Shown: positions 7,128-15,508, counted from the first letter of the stretch. The stretch: 22,294 nt of DNA from JAWVFM01 sp038237625 (GCA_038237625.1 JBBRYM010000026.1:1-22294), one strand, 5' to 3'. Notes: generated by a model not told the origin, from the letters alone. Program-made: numbers and translations.

Positions 7128-8345
7128 TTGAGCTCAGCGATCGTGCTGCTTGGCGCGGGCCAGCTCCATCGCCGTCACTTCAAGATCATTCGGCGACTGG
7201 GCTACGTCGTCGTTGCCGCTGACAATGACCCTAACGCTGCCGCTCGCGACCTTGCTGATCACTTCAGGTGCATCGACCCGGCAGATCCGATAGCGGTAAC
7301 GGACCTCGCCAAGCAATACGACGCTCGAGCGGTCATCCCGTTGACGGAGTTCTCGGTGGTTTCGGCTGCGATCGCCGCGAGCAACCTCGGCCAACCCAAC
7401 GCTGGAGTAGAAGCAGCCCGCAGAGCCCACGACAAGCTCGAAACGCGCCAGGCCTGGGCCGCAGCCGGCCTGGCGCAGCCCGAGTTCCTTCTTGTTCGAG
7501 ATGGTTCGGACCGCATGAGGGCCTCTGAGGCCCTGGGCTTTCCGCTCATCGTCAAACCTCGGTCGCAGTCCGCGGCACGTGGCGTGCGAGTGGTGCGCGA
7601 CCTGGGGGAATTCGAAACGCATTGCGCGGAGGCCGCCTCGCTGGCTCCTGGCGGGTTTATCGTCGAGAAGCTTGTCGAGGGCGTCGAGGCCTCAGTGGAA
7701 GGGATCGCCTTAGACGGACGTCCGATCGTCTTGGCCGTTGGGGACAAGGAGCTAATACCGTCCTCGTCCCGGCGGGTAACGCGCTCGATCAACTATCCTG
7801 CCAGCTTCTGCGAGGATCGAGGCTCGGAGGTGCAGACAGTGGCCGCTGCCGCGGTCCGGGCGCTCGGGCTGCGCGATTCCCCGTTTCACCTGGAGGCTTT
7901 TGTGACGCCGACCGGCGTGATCCCAATCGAATGCGGAGCGCGCGGCGGCGGCGGGCACATATTCTCGGACGTGGTCGCGCTCGTGAGTGGCGTCAATTTC
8001 CTCGAGGCTGCCGTCGACGCTGCCCTCGGAGTCTCGCGGGGAGTCGTGTCACGCAGCTGCGTGGGCGCGGCATGCTACCGGTTCCTTGTGCCCTCCCAGG
8101 GTCTGCGCCCTGACGCCGCAGGGCTCAATGAAGCGGCTAAGGAGGAGGGGGTCATTGATCTCGTTATGTTCCGGAAGGCCGGAGACCGGCTTCCGAGCGT
8201 CGTAGCTTCAGGTGTCGACCGCGCTGGGTGCCTTCTAACGACAGGACACTCCAGGCGGGCGGCGGTCGCCGTCGCCGACAGCGTGGAAGCCAGCATCGAC
8301 AGGTTAGCTTTCATGCCCGCGCGGGGGGAACCCTCGGGCGGATGA
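7128..8345 (+). CDS. ATP-grasp domain carboxylate-amine ligase-like protein
   Basis: 405 aa with the ATP-grasp layout. The pre-ATP-grasp domain (IVLLGAGQLHRRH, from residue 5) is followed by the ATP-binding segment FPLIVKPRSQSAARGVRVV and then FIVEKLVEGVEASVEG. The Mg-binding end, HLEAFVTPTGVIPIECGARGGGG, has the Glu and Arg of the usual E-x-N-x-R motif but Gly where Asn is common. Such enzymes join a carboxylate, as an acyl phosphate, to an amine or similar nucleophile. Inside a polysaccharide locus it could attach an amino acid or other acid to an amino sugar; that role is inference. The start is TTG 7128 (AGCGGGA just upstream), with GTG 7143 as the alternative. Confidence 0.8.
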   Translation: MSSAIVLLGAGQLHRRHFKIIRRLGYVVVAADNDPNAAARDLADHFRCIDPADPIAVTDLAKQYDARAVIPLTEFSVVSAAIAASNLGQPNAGVEAARRAHDKLETRQAWAAAGLAQPEFLLVRDGSDRMRASEALGFPLIVKPRSQSAARGVRVVRDLGEFETHCAEAASLAPGGFIVEKLVEGVEASVEGIALDGRPIVLAVGDKELIPSSSRRVTRSINYPASFCEDRGSEVQTVAAAAVRALGLRDSPFHLEAFVTPTGVIPIECGARGGGGHIFSDVVALVSGVNFLEAAVDAALGVSRGVVSRSCVGAACYRFLVPSQGLRPDAAGLNEAAKEEGVIDLVMFRKAGDRLPSVVASGVDRAGCLLTTGHSRRAAVAVADSVEASIDRLAFMPARGEPSGG

Positions 8346-8471
8346 CGATTCAGTGTTCATGCGTGCGGCTCGGCGGCTTGCGTGCGCGGAGCGGGCCAAC
8401 TTCCACGCGAGGCGTTCAGTTACAGGCATCATTCCACCAGCGACCGGCGTTTTCTGAGTAGCAGCGAAGCG

Positions 8472-9278
8472 GTGACCCGGCCCTTGCTCTTCGACTCGCT
8501 GGTCCACGTGACCGAAGACGGCTCATGGTTCGGGTCTCAGCTGAACGCGTCGATCGAGCACCTGGAGCGGATCAGTGCCGACGTCGCGCCCTACCGCGCC
8601 TGCATCGTCGGTATCGATGGCTTCAACATGTCCCCGAAGTTCTTGCTGGACGTCTGCCGTCGCCGGCCCGAGACCTACGTGCCGATCGCCGGGCTGAACC
8701 CGCGTCTATACGCGAGCGAGGCGGCCGTCCATGAGATAGTGCGGGAGCGTGCCGAGCAGGGGTTTGCTGGGGTCAAGATCCACCCGACGCTGAACGACGT
8801 TCATCTCGATGACCGCCCCTTCGCCTGGGTGCTCGACGCGTGTGCATCCGCTGGGCTGGCCGTCTTCCTGTGCACGAACCTCAGACGGGCGGGCTACGCT
8901 CCTCGCCTTCCCCCGGTCGAACTGGTGTATCAGGCTCTGATGTCCCATCCCGACACGCGGGTCCTCCTGCTGCATGGCGGCACCGTGGATCTCCTCTCAT
9001 ACGCGGACATCCTCCGGACGCTGCCGAATGCGATGCTCGACCTCTCGTTCACGCTACTGCGGTACGAGGGCAGCTCACTCGAGGCGGACTGCGCGTTCGT
9101 GCTCAGGCAGTTCAATCGCCGCTGCACTGTCGGCTCAGATTTCCCCGAACTGTCGCCAGTCGCGCTCCGAGCGAGAGTCGAGGCGCTCGGAGTGGCGCTG
9201 AACCCTCAGGAGGTTGAGGCCGTGCTCTCGAGGAACCTCGATCGCTTTCTTTTTCCAGGGCGGACCAGCGATGAATGA
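8472..9278 (+). CDS. Amidohydrolase-family (TIM-barrel) protein with altered metal motif
   Basis: 268 aa from GTG 8472; an upstream in-frame GTG at 8382 would add 30 residues that do not look like domain sequence. The fold is suggested by GFAGVKIHP (H104), TRVLLLHGG (H168) and CTVGSDFP (D223), which match the KxHP, distal His and terminal Asp of amidohydrolase-2-type proteins. The N-terminal D-x-H-x-H metal motif appears here as D8-S-L-V-H12, so the first His is replaced by Leu. It may therefore bind a single metal or have a changed function. Family members hydrolyse amides or decarboxylate acids; the substrate is unknown. The 126-nt gap after the ATP-grasp gene and the 8-nt overlap with the next gene put it in the same cassette. 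Confidence 0.78.
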   Translation: MTRPLLFDSLVHVTEDGSWFGSQLNASIEHLERISADVAPYRACIVGIDGFNMSPKFLLDVCRRRPETYVPIAGLNPRLYASEAAVHEIVRERAEQGFAGVKIHPTLNDVHLDDRPFAWVLDACASAGLAVFLCTNLRRAGYAPRLPPVELVYQALMSHPDTRVLLLHGGTVDLLSYADILRTLPNAMLDLSFTLLRYEGSSLEADCAFVLRQFNRRCTVGSDFPELSPVALRARVEALGVALNPQEVEAVLSRNLDRFLFPGRTSDE

Positions 9279-9924
9279 AGACGATAGACGTCACATCATC
9301 GACCGCTATCGGCGCTACCTCGCCGAGTTCGGGCCGTCCAGCCGGGCTCTGGGCTGGGGCCGGGACGACAAGCAGAGCATTCGCTTCGATACGATCGTCG
9401 CGCCTATCGTCGCAGCGGGCGGATCGGTCTTGGACGTTGGCTGCGGTTTCGCTGACCTGTATGGTCACCTCCGCTCGCGGGGGTGGAACGGTCGTTACGC
9501 AGGTATTGACCTCGTACCCGAGTTCGTCGCCGAGGCGAAGCGTCGCCATCCTGATACCGACCTCAGGATCGGCGACATCAGTTCGGTCCCCGACACGTTC
9601 GACTTCGTCGTCGGCTACGGGATCTTCAACACACGCTTGCCTGGCCAGGCGAACGCAGACTACATCGCCCAGACGCTTCAGGATCTGTTGCGCCGGGCCA
9701 GGGTTGCGGTCTGCGTTGACTTTCTCAGCTCCGCTTGCGACTACCAGGATCCGTCCGCATGGCACACGAATCCGGCGTGGGCGATCGAGCAAGCGCTCCA
9801 ACTCAGTCCACGAGTGAGGTTGTCACACGAGTACCTGCCCTTCGAGTTCGCCCTGGTCGTCTTCGCCGACCGCGAATTTGAACCGTCCCGGCGCACCTAC
9901 CAGAGGAGGTACGGCGTGACTTGA
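9271..9924 (+). CDS. Class I SAM-dependent methyltransferase
   Basis: 217 aa, starting at ATG 9271, which overlaps the amidohydrolase stop by 8 nt; AGGGCGG at 9257-9263 serves as the ribosome binding site. Motif I, VLDVGCGFADLYGHL, is at about residues 53-67 and the acidic loop AGIDLVPEF follows. The protein is short, a bare Rossmann methyltransferase with little extra domain. It probably methylates a sugar or the group added by the neighbouring cassette enzymes (inference). It converges on the asparagine synthase gene, with 40 nt between the two stops and no clear terminator hairpin. Confidence 0.85.
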   Translation: MNEDDRRHIIDRYRRYLAEFGPSSRALGWGRDDKQSIRFDTIVAPIVAAGGSVLDVGCGFADLYGHLRSRGWNGRYAGIDLVPEFVAEAKRRHPDTDLRIGDISSVPDTFDFVVGYGIFNTRLPGQANADYIAQTLQDLLRRARVAVCVDFLSSACDYQDPSAWHTNPAWAIEQALQLSPRVRLSHEYLPFEFALVVFADREFEPSRRTYQRRYGVT

Positions 9925-9964
9925 CTCACGCGGTCGGCGTCGAAGCGCAGCGCCAGCCCCTGGC

Positions 9965-11827
9965 TCACCAGCCCTCGCGGCGAAGGAACACCTCGAGAGT
10001 AAGCAGCGTCCACAGCCGGTGGCCGTGATTTCCGGCACCGGAAGCGTGCTCGGCGAGCAGCCGGTCAACTGCCTGGCCTCGAAGATGGCCGCGCACGCGA
10101 GCGTCGGGCGCGCCGAGCATCGAGCGGACGTACGACGCGAGATCCTCGCGAAACCAGCGGTCCACCGGAACACCGAACCCCTTCTTGCGGCGGTGGACGA
10201 TCTCGTCCGGCAACAGGTCCCGGACGGCCTCCTTGAGAACGCGCTTCAATGCCATCCGGCCCAGCTTCAGAGAGGAATGCAGGGAGGCAGCGTGCTCGAC
10301 GAGCGCGGGATCGAGGAATGGCGAGCGAACCTCAAGCGCGTGCGCCATGCTCATCCGATCGGCCTTGACGAGCAGGTCGTCGAGCAAGTACGTCCGTATG
10401 TTCAGGCGAAGGAGTCTTTCGAGGTGGTCCGCACCTTCTGATTCGTCCCAGCACGCTCGAAAGTCGTCCATGGCCCAGCTCGGCGCTCGATCTGTGAGCT
10501 CTTGCCGGGTCGAATCGTCGAAGAGGCCCACCCACGAGCGGTAAGCGTCAAGCGGCTCGAGGTCGGCATGTCGCAAGAAGCGCTGCACGCTCTCGATCCT
10601 CCCCCGCAGGGCATCGCGAGGAAGTCGGCCGACGCCTTCACGCACGGCCCGTCTCACCGGCTCTGGGATGCGTCGGAAGCGAGCGGCGAGGAGACTCGCT
10701 GCAAAGCGCTCGTAGCCCGCGTAGAGCTCATCGCCGCCGTCGCCGGAGAGCGCCACCGTGACGTGATTGCGGGTCATTTGATTGAGCAGGAACGTCGGGA
10801 CCGCGCTCGAGTCGCCGAAGGGCTGGTCATGGTGCCAGACGAGGCGCTCGATGAGTTCGACGGCATCCGGTCGGACTACGAACTCGTGATGTGACGTCCG
10901 GTACCGCTCGGCGACCTGACGGGCGTACGGACGCTCGTCGAAGCCCCCAGCGTCCTCGAAGCCAATCGTGAAGGTCTCCACGGAGCGCCCGAGCGGTCCT
11001 GCCATGATCGCAACGATGGCACTCGAGTCGATCCCGCCACTGAGGAAGGCGCCGAGCGGCACGTCGGCGACGAGACGTCGCTCGACCGCTTCAGTGAGCG
11101 TGATGCGAACCTCCGCGGCGGCCTCGGTTAGGTCACGGCGCGTCGCCGGACCGCGCCGGAGCGGGACCTCCCAGTAGCGCTCCAGCCGCGGCTCGGACCC
11201 GGGCGTTGCCGCTAGCACATGTCCGGGTGGGAGGCTGCGGATGCCACGGAAGAACGTCCGGGGCGTGGGCACGTACCCGAAGCTGAGATAGGCGGGGATC
11301 GCCTCCGCGTCGAGTTCACGCGGAACCCGTGGGTCGGCCAGGACCCCCTTGATCTCGCTCGCGAAGACGATGCTCTGACCGTCAGACCAGTAGTACAACG
11401 GTTTCTTGCCCAGGCGGTCGCGGCCCAGGACGAGACGGTTGCGCCGGCTGTCCCAGATCGCGAAGGCGAACATGCCCTCGAGCCGCCGGGCGAGTTCCAC
11501 CGGCTCGAGATCTTCAGCGAGGTGGGCGAGTATCTCAGTGTCCCCGCGGGTGCGCAGATCATGTCCGCTCCGCTGGAGGACAGCGCGGACCTCAAGGAAG
11601 TTGTAGATCTCGCCGTTGAGGACGACGCCAACCGTCCTGTCCTCGTTGGTGATCGGCGGATCGCCCGTCTCAAGGTCAATGACGGCGAGGCGGTTCTGCG
11701 CCACGGTCCCATGCCCCTGCGAGAACCAGGCCGCCGCGTCGGGCCCGCGATGACTCAGAAGGCGCAGCTGCTCCGCGAGGATTGCCTCGGACGGGGGAAG
11801 GCCGAGGCTGCCGGAGATGCCGCACAC
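9965..11827 (-). CDS. Glutamine-hydrolysing asparagine synthase homologue (AsnB type)
   Basis: 620 aa. I set the start at GTG 11827 because it leaves Cys as residue 2 (MCGISGSLGL), the N-terminal nucleophile of class II glutamine amidotransferases; it follows the upstream stop by one base (TGA-C-GTG), implying coupling. The amidotransferase domain shows LSHRGPD, NRLAVIDL, LNGEIYNF and RGDTEIL. The synthetase domain has the ATP pyrophosphatase loop FLSGGIDSSA near residue 265, then LSGDGGDELYAGY, KADRMSMAHALEVRSPFLD and KKGFGVPV. All expected motifs are present, so it should be active. In polysaccharide loci such enzymes often amidate a sugar carboxylate rather than make asparagine; that is the favoured but unproven reading. 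Confidence 0.9.
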   Translation of the reverse strand: MCGISGSLGLPPSEAILAEQLRLLSHRGPDAAAWFSQGHGTVAQNRLAVIDLETGDPPITNEDRTVGVVLNGEIYNFLEVRAVLQRSGHDLRTRGDTEILAHLAEDLEPVELARRLEGMFAFAIWDSRRNRLVLGRDRLGKKPLYYWSDGQSIVFASEIKGVLADPRVPRELDAEAIPAYLSFGYVPTPRTFFRGIRSLPPGHVLAATPGSEPRLERYWEVPLRRGPATRRDLTEAAAEVRITLTEAVERRLVADVPLGAFLSGGIDSSAIVAIMAGPLGRSVETFTIGFEDAGGFDERPYARQVAERYRTSHHEFVVRPDAVELIERLVWHHDQPFGDSSAVPTFLLNQMTRNHVTVALSGDGGDELYAGYERFAASLLAARFRRIPEPVRRAVREGVGRLPRDALRGRIESVQRFLRHADLEPLDAYRSWVGLFDDSTRQELTDRAPSWAMDDFRACWDESEGADHLERLLRLNIRTYLLDDLLVKADRMSMAHALEVRSPFLDPALVEHAASLHSSLKLGRMALKRVLKEAVRDLLPDEIVHRRKKGFGVPVDRWFREDLASYVRSMLGAPDARVRGHLRGQAVDRLLAEHASGAGNHGHRLWTLLTLEVFLRREGW

Positions 11828-11828
11828 G

Positions 11829-12338
11829 TCAGCCGGCTCTGGTGGTCCGCAGGGCGCACTCGGCTTCGGCGGCGAAACGCCCGGCAAGGACCTCATGCGA
11901 GTGGAAATCCTGCACCCGACGCCCTCGCATGCCCAGGCGCTGCCGCTCCTGCGGATCGTCCGCAAGTCGCCCAAGCGCCGCTAAGATCTCCGCGGGTTCG
12001 CGGGCGGTGACGATCGGGTGCCAGGGGTAGAGCTGCGACATGATGTCCTCGTCGACGTAGCAGAGTAGGGGCACCGCCCCGGAAAGGGCTTCCAGGACGA
12101 CGACGCCGAACCAGCCGACCCCGAAGTCAACCGGGCGGACGTCGGCGACCGCGTAGAGCTCCTTCAACGTACTTCGCTTGAAGCCCCGGGCGTCAGGCGG
12201 GTTGAGCCAACAGAGCGACTCCTCCAGGTCGAGATCCACGAGCAGGGCCTTCACCATGGCGACGTCTCGACGCGGGTCCTCAAGGAAGGGTTGCGAGCCC
12301 AGAACCGCAGCGGGAAGCGCGTGACAGGCAAGTCGCCG
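11829..12338 (-). pseudogene. Glycosyltransferase family 4-like, C-terminal remnant
   Basis: The open frame runs from just after an in-frame TAG (12339-12341) to TGA at 11829-11831, about 169 codons. It reads like the second half of a GT4 enzyme: VLGSQPFLEDPRRD, GWFGVVVLEALSGAVPLL with the donor-binding Glu, then REPAEILAALGRLADDPQERQRLGMRG. The acceptor-binding domain, roughly 200 residues, is missing, and no ATG or GTG occurs in frame before ATG 12257, which already lies inside the domain. The frame begins right at the stop of the flippase, so a deletion or recombination has fused the two. It may still be translated through coupling, but a lone C-terminal domain is unlikely to be a working enzyme. 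Confidence 0.75.
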
Positions 12339-12342
12339 CTAG

Positions 12343-13833
12343 TCATCGCGAGGTACCCCTCGCCGCGGGCGGATGTGTAAGCCCGGCAAGCATCCCGTTA
12401 CCTGGGCGTACGCCGCTCGCCACCAGGGCCGCTGCGAGGGCGAACAGGACGCACGCTGCGCCGCCTACCTCCCCGGCGAAGCCGTGACCGTCTCGCAGGA
12501 ACCAGCCCAGGGTCGCCGCCAGACCGGTCGAGGCGAACAGCAAGCCCAGCCGCCCCCAGGCGTGCCGGACGGGAAAGAAGCGGCGGCCAAAGCGCCAGGA
12601 CATGACGCCGAAGACGAACCAGGCCACGGGGTTGGCGAGAGCCGGGCCCCACAAGCCGAGGGGAGACACGAGGGCGATCGCGACGACGGTCTCAACCGCA
12701 AGCGTCGCCCCGACCGAGATCGAGTACAGGGACGTGCGTCCCTCGAAAAAGTAGCCGGCCGAGAGGACGTCCCAGGCCCCGAAGATCACGAAGCCCGAGT
12801 AGACGAGGGCGATCGCAGGCCCAGCGGCAGCGAAGTCCGCCTTGCCGCCTGAGAGGAGGCGCATAGGGATGTCTCCGTACACGCCGAGCACTGCGAGCAA
12901 GCCCGCCTGAGAGCACAGGTAGAGAAGGAGAGCGCGTGCGTGCAGCGCCTCTTCACGAGGCTGCCCGCGTTCGCGCCACTTGACGACCGTCCACATGCGC
13001 TTGAAGGCTGTCACGACCGTCGCTCCGAGCCCGGTTGCCACGAGCACGACGGTCGTGTAGATCGCGGCGTTCTGGAGCCCGGCTCCAACCCGGACGACGT
13101 AGCGATCGACCGTTTGAACTCCGACCATGAGCAGGGCCCCCACGATCAGCGGCGCTCCGTAGCCCAGCATCCGGCGCAGTACGGCTCGGCGGAATTTGAG
13201 GCGACGGTGGCGGTGACGGAGCCAGGCGAGCCCGCCCCCGGCGGCAAGCCAGGTGCCGGCGGCCCAGCCCATCATGGCGCCCACGGAGCCAAGGCCGAAG
13301 AAAGAGATCAGCAGGATCCCGATGGCGGTCCCGCCGCCGTACTGGACGATCGTCACGACTCCGAACGGAAGAACCTGCCCCCGGACGATCCACACGGATG
13401 TGACCGCGTTCAGGAGCAGCCCGCCCACCATGGAGAGGCCAACGAGGCGACTCACGAGGATCGCGTCTTTCGTGTCGGCGAGGGTCAGCCGGGCGATGGG
13501 GGCGGCGACGAGCTGCCACAGCAGCCCGCCGATGAGGCCAGCTACGAGCAGTCCGACCACTGTCGTCCCGATCACCTCTTCCTCGACCTCCAGCGCCCGG
13601 TCGGCGTCCGACACGTACTTGCCGAGCGCGTTGGCCAACGCGTAGCCCGTCAGGATGAACAGAACCTGCTCATTCACGAGCGCGATCGCGTAAACGGCGT
13701 AATCCTCCGCGGAGAGGATCCGCAAGTACGCGGTCACCCCCAGGAATGCGAGCCCCCGAGAGGCTACTGCGACGAAGAGGTGCTGGGCGGCGAGGGGGGC
13801 GGCGCGAGGGCGGCCGGGGGCCACTTCAGCCAC
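12343..13833 (-). CDS. Wzx-like polysaccharide flippase (MOP superfamily)
   Basis: 496-aa integral membrane protein with about 12-14 hydrophobic segments spread over the whole length, such as LLVAGLIGGLLWQLVAAPIA and TTVVLVATGLGATVVTAF. It has the loop pattern typical of polysaccharide exporters (LRILSAEDYAVYA near the N-terminus; GAPLIVGALLMVGVQTVDRY mid-protein). It would flip the lipid-linked repeat unit across the cytoplasmic membrane. GTG 13833 or GTG 13824 could be the start: a GGGAGG ribosome binding site (13836-13841) sits 2 nt from the first and 11 nt from the second. It is the only flippase in the window, pairing with the polymerase candidate at 17676. Confidence 0.85.
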   Translation of the reverse strand: MAEVAPGRPRAAPLAAQHLFVAVASRGLAFLGVTAYLRILSAEDYAVYAIALVNEQVLFILTGYALANALGKYVSDADRALEVEEEVIGTTVVGLLVAGLIGGLLWQLVAAPIARLTLADTKDAILVSRLVGLSMVGGLLLNAVTSVWIVRGQVLPFGVVTIVQYGGGTAIGILLISFFGLGSVGAMMGWAAGTWLAAGGGLAWLRHRHRRLKFRRAVLRRMLGYGAPLIVGALLMVGVQTVDRYVVRVGAGLQNAAIYTTVVLVATGLGATVVTAFKRMWTVVKWRERGQPREEALHARALLLYLCSQAGLLAVLGVYGDIPMRLLSGGKADFAAAGPAIALVYSGFVIFGAWDVLSAGYFFEGRTSLYSISVGATLAVETVVAIALVSPLGLWGPALANPVAWFVFGVMSWRFGRRFFPVRHAWGRLGLLFASTGLAATLGWFLRDGHGFAGEVGGAACVLFALAAALVASGVRPGNGMLAGLTHPPAARGTSR

Positions 13834-13978
13834 GTCCTCCCGCGAACTTCACATGGAAGCTCTGGGGGACGCGAGGAACGAACGTGAGGCGATCGGTGAG
13901 GATCACGATGCCGATCGCGACGATGGCTCGGGCTGTGAGCGCAACGACGAACACGCAGAGTACCGGCCATGAGTCCAC
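13826..13978 (-). CDS. Possible small single-span membrane protein overlapping the flippase start
   Basis: A frame not evident from longer ORFs runs from GTG 13978 to TGA 13826-13828, 50 aa, overlapping the flippase start by 8 nt. The product has one strong hydrophobic stretch (WPVLCVFVVALTARAIVAIG, continuing into IVIL) followed by a basic tail ending FHVKFAGGRG. About three quarters of its codons end in G or C, compatible with real coding. The overlap suggests translational coupling to the flippase. It could be a real small protein or the end of a truncated membrane gene, since the frame is closed upstream by TAA at about 14041. Confidence 0.35.
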   Translation of the reverse strand: MDSWPVLCVFVVALTARAIVAIGIVILTDRLTFVPRVPQSFHVKFAGGRG

Positions 13979-14323
13979 AGGGCGCCACAGGCGGCAGGCC
14001 GTGGCGTGGCTTCGATCTCGACGCTGAACACGCCCGGCAGCTTAACCAGGGCTCTGCTCCGGGCGTCGATGGCGGTCGTACTCCAGGCTGTCCCGTAATC
14101 TCATCCGTGATGGCGTCCCCTTCCTCATCGCGCTGATGCGCGCCCTGGTCACCGGTGGCGGGTTCGAGTGGCGGCCCATCATCAACGCTTCTCAACGACG
14201 TCCGCGACGCGTGGGCCTTGACACCTTCGCCGCGGATGGACGCGAGAACCTGCTCTTCGCGGCTGACATCGAGAGCTACCTCTACGCTGGCGCGCGCGAT
14301 GCCGGCAGAGCGCGCTGAGGACC
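13979..14323. other. Divergent intergenic region with weak coding traces
   Basis: This 345-nt gap separates the minus-strand flippase block from the + strand glycosyltransferase operon, so promoters for both are expected here; I could not pick convincing -10/-35 pairs. A + strand frame ATG 14136 to TGA 14318 (60 aa, containing FAADGRENLLFAADIESYLY) ends 5 nt before the next start. It is open in that frame upstream through about 14058. It may be a gene relic, but I do not recognise it. Confidence 0.35.
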
Positions 14324-15508
14324 GTGGATCGGCCCGTCCGGGTGCTGCGCGTCATCGCCCGGATGAACGTGGGAGGCCCGGCCCATCACGTGTCGATCCT
14401 GGCGGGTCGTCTCGACCGACTGGGTTATGAGACGTTGCTCATCTCCGGCCGCGTCGGTGCAGGTGAGGGCTCGGCTCAGGACCTTGCGCGTCGTCGTGGG
14501 GCCCGGCTGAAGGTCGTCGAGCACCTCGCTCCCGAGATCCGCCCCATCGCCGACCTTCGGGCGCTCCTTAGACTCGTTCGCGTAGTCCGATCGTTTCGGC
14601 CCGATGTCGTCCACACACACACGGCGAAAGCCGGGTTCCTGGGGCGTCTCGCGGCCAGCCTCGCCGTCCGTCCCCGGCCGAAAGTGGTTCACACGTACCA
14701 CGGACACGTCTTGGAAGGCTACTTCGGGCGGACGAAGACGGAGCTGTACCGGACGCTCGAACGGGCGGCGGCCCGCGTTTCAGACGTTCTTGTAGGCGTC
14801 AGTCGGGCTACGGTCGACGACCTCGTACGCCTCGGGGTGGCGCCCGCGACGCGCTTCCGTGTCGTCCCGCTCGGCCTCGAGCTCGATGCCTTCCTCGAGC
14901 TCGATCCCGTCCCGGATCCCTCGGCCCCGCTGCGTCGCGAGTGCGGCGCGCAACCTGGCGATGTCGTCGCCGTCTTCGTGGGCCGCTTGGCGCCGATCAA
15001 GCGCGTCGACATCGCACTCGAGGCGGTCGCCGCCGCCCGAGCGGCCGGCGCGCCATTGCGGCTCGTTGTCGTGGGTGACGGAGAGCTGCGTCCGCAACTC
15101 GAGGCCCAGGCCGAGCGCCTCGGCCTCGGACCCTTCGTGCACTTCGCCGGCTTCCGCGAAGACATGGCTCAGGTCGTCGCTGCGGCAGACCTCGCCCTGT
15201 TGACGTCTGACAACGAGGGTACCCCTGTCGCGGTCATCGAGGCTGCCGCCGGGGCGCGTTCGGCGGTCGCGACGGAGGTCGGCGGAGTGGCAACCGTCCT
15301 TCCGGATGGTGCCGGGCGACGTTGCCCGCGTCGTGACGCCAAGGCGATCGCCGCTGCGCTCATCGAGCTCGCTGGTGATGCCGAACTTCGCCTCTCCTTC
15401 GGACGTACGGCCCGTGCGCACGCGGCCGAGCGTTTTGGGGCAGACCGCCTCGTCGCCGACATCGACGCCCTGTACCGGTCGTTGCTCGAGTCCGAGGAGG
15501 CTGGGTGA
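14324..15508 (+). CDS. Glycosyltransferase family 4
   Basis: 394 aa, GTG start with GAGG at 14317-14320. The N-terminal domain opens VLRVIARMNVGGPAHHVSIL, the glycine-rich acceptor-domain loop of GT4 enzymes, and HTHTAKAGFLGRLAA follows. The C-terminal domain has VFVGRLAPIKRVDIALEA, VVVGDGELRPQLE and, near residues 296-308, SDNEGTPVAVIEAAA with both conserved Glu residues. It therefore looks like an intact retaining glycosyltransferase using a nucleotide sugar to extend the lipid-linked repeat unit. It is the first gene of a three-gene operon; its stop overlaps the methyltransferase start. A damaged relative of its N-terminus lies at 21800-21960. Confidence 0.9.
   Translation: MDRPVRVLRVIARMNVGGPAHHVSILAGRLDRLGYETLLISGRVGAGEGSAQDLARRRGARLKVVEHLAPEIRPIADLRALLRLVRVVRSFRPDVVHTHTAKAGFLGRLAASLAVRPRPKVVHTYHGHVLEGYFGRTKTELYRTLERAAARVSDVLVGVSRATVDDLVRLGVAPATRFRVVPLGLELDAFLELDPVPDPSAPLRRECGAQPGDVVAVFVGRLAPIKRVDIALEAVAAARAAGAPLRLVVVGDGELRPQLEAQAERLGLGPFVHFAGFREDMAQVVAAADLALLTSDNEGTPVAVIEAAAGARSAVATEVGGVATVLPDGAGRRCPRRDAKAIAAALIELAGDAELRLSFGRTARAHAAERFGADRLVADIDALYRSLLESEEAG

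Noticed and set aside
12339..12345. Possible programmed frameshift joining the flippase to the glycosyltransferase remnant
   Set aside because: The flippase is full length by itself and there is no slippery sequence; a deletion explains the junction better.
14155..14185. GGGTTCGAG, resembling the T-loop of a tRNA
   Set aside because: The flanking bases do not pair as a T-stem, and no acceptor or anticodon arm can be drawn around it.
13764..14195. 143-codon minus-strand frame rich in Arg, Pro and Ser
   Set aside because: It is low complexity, overlaps the flippase start in another frame, and the alternative short membrane frame at 13826-13978 is more protein-like.
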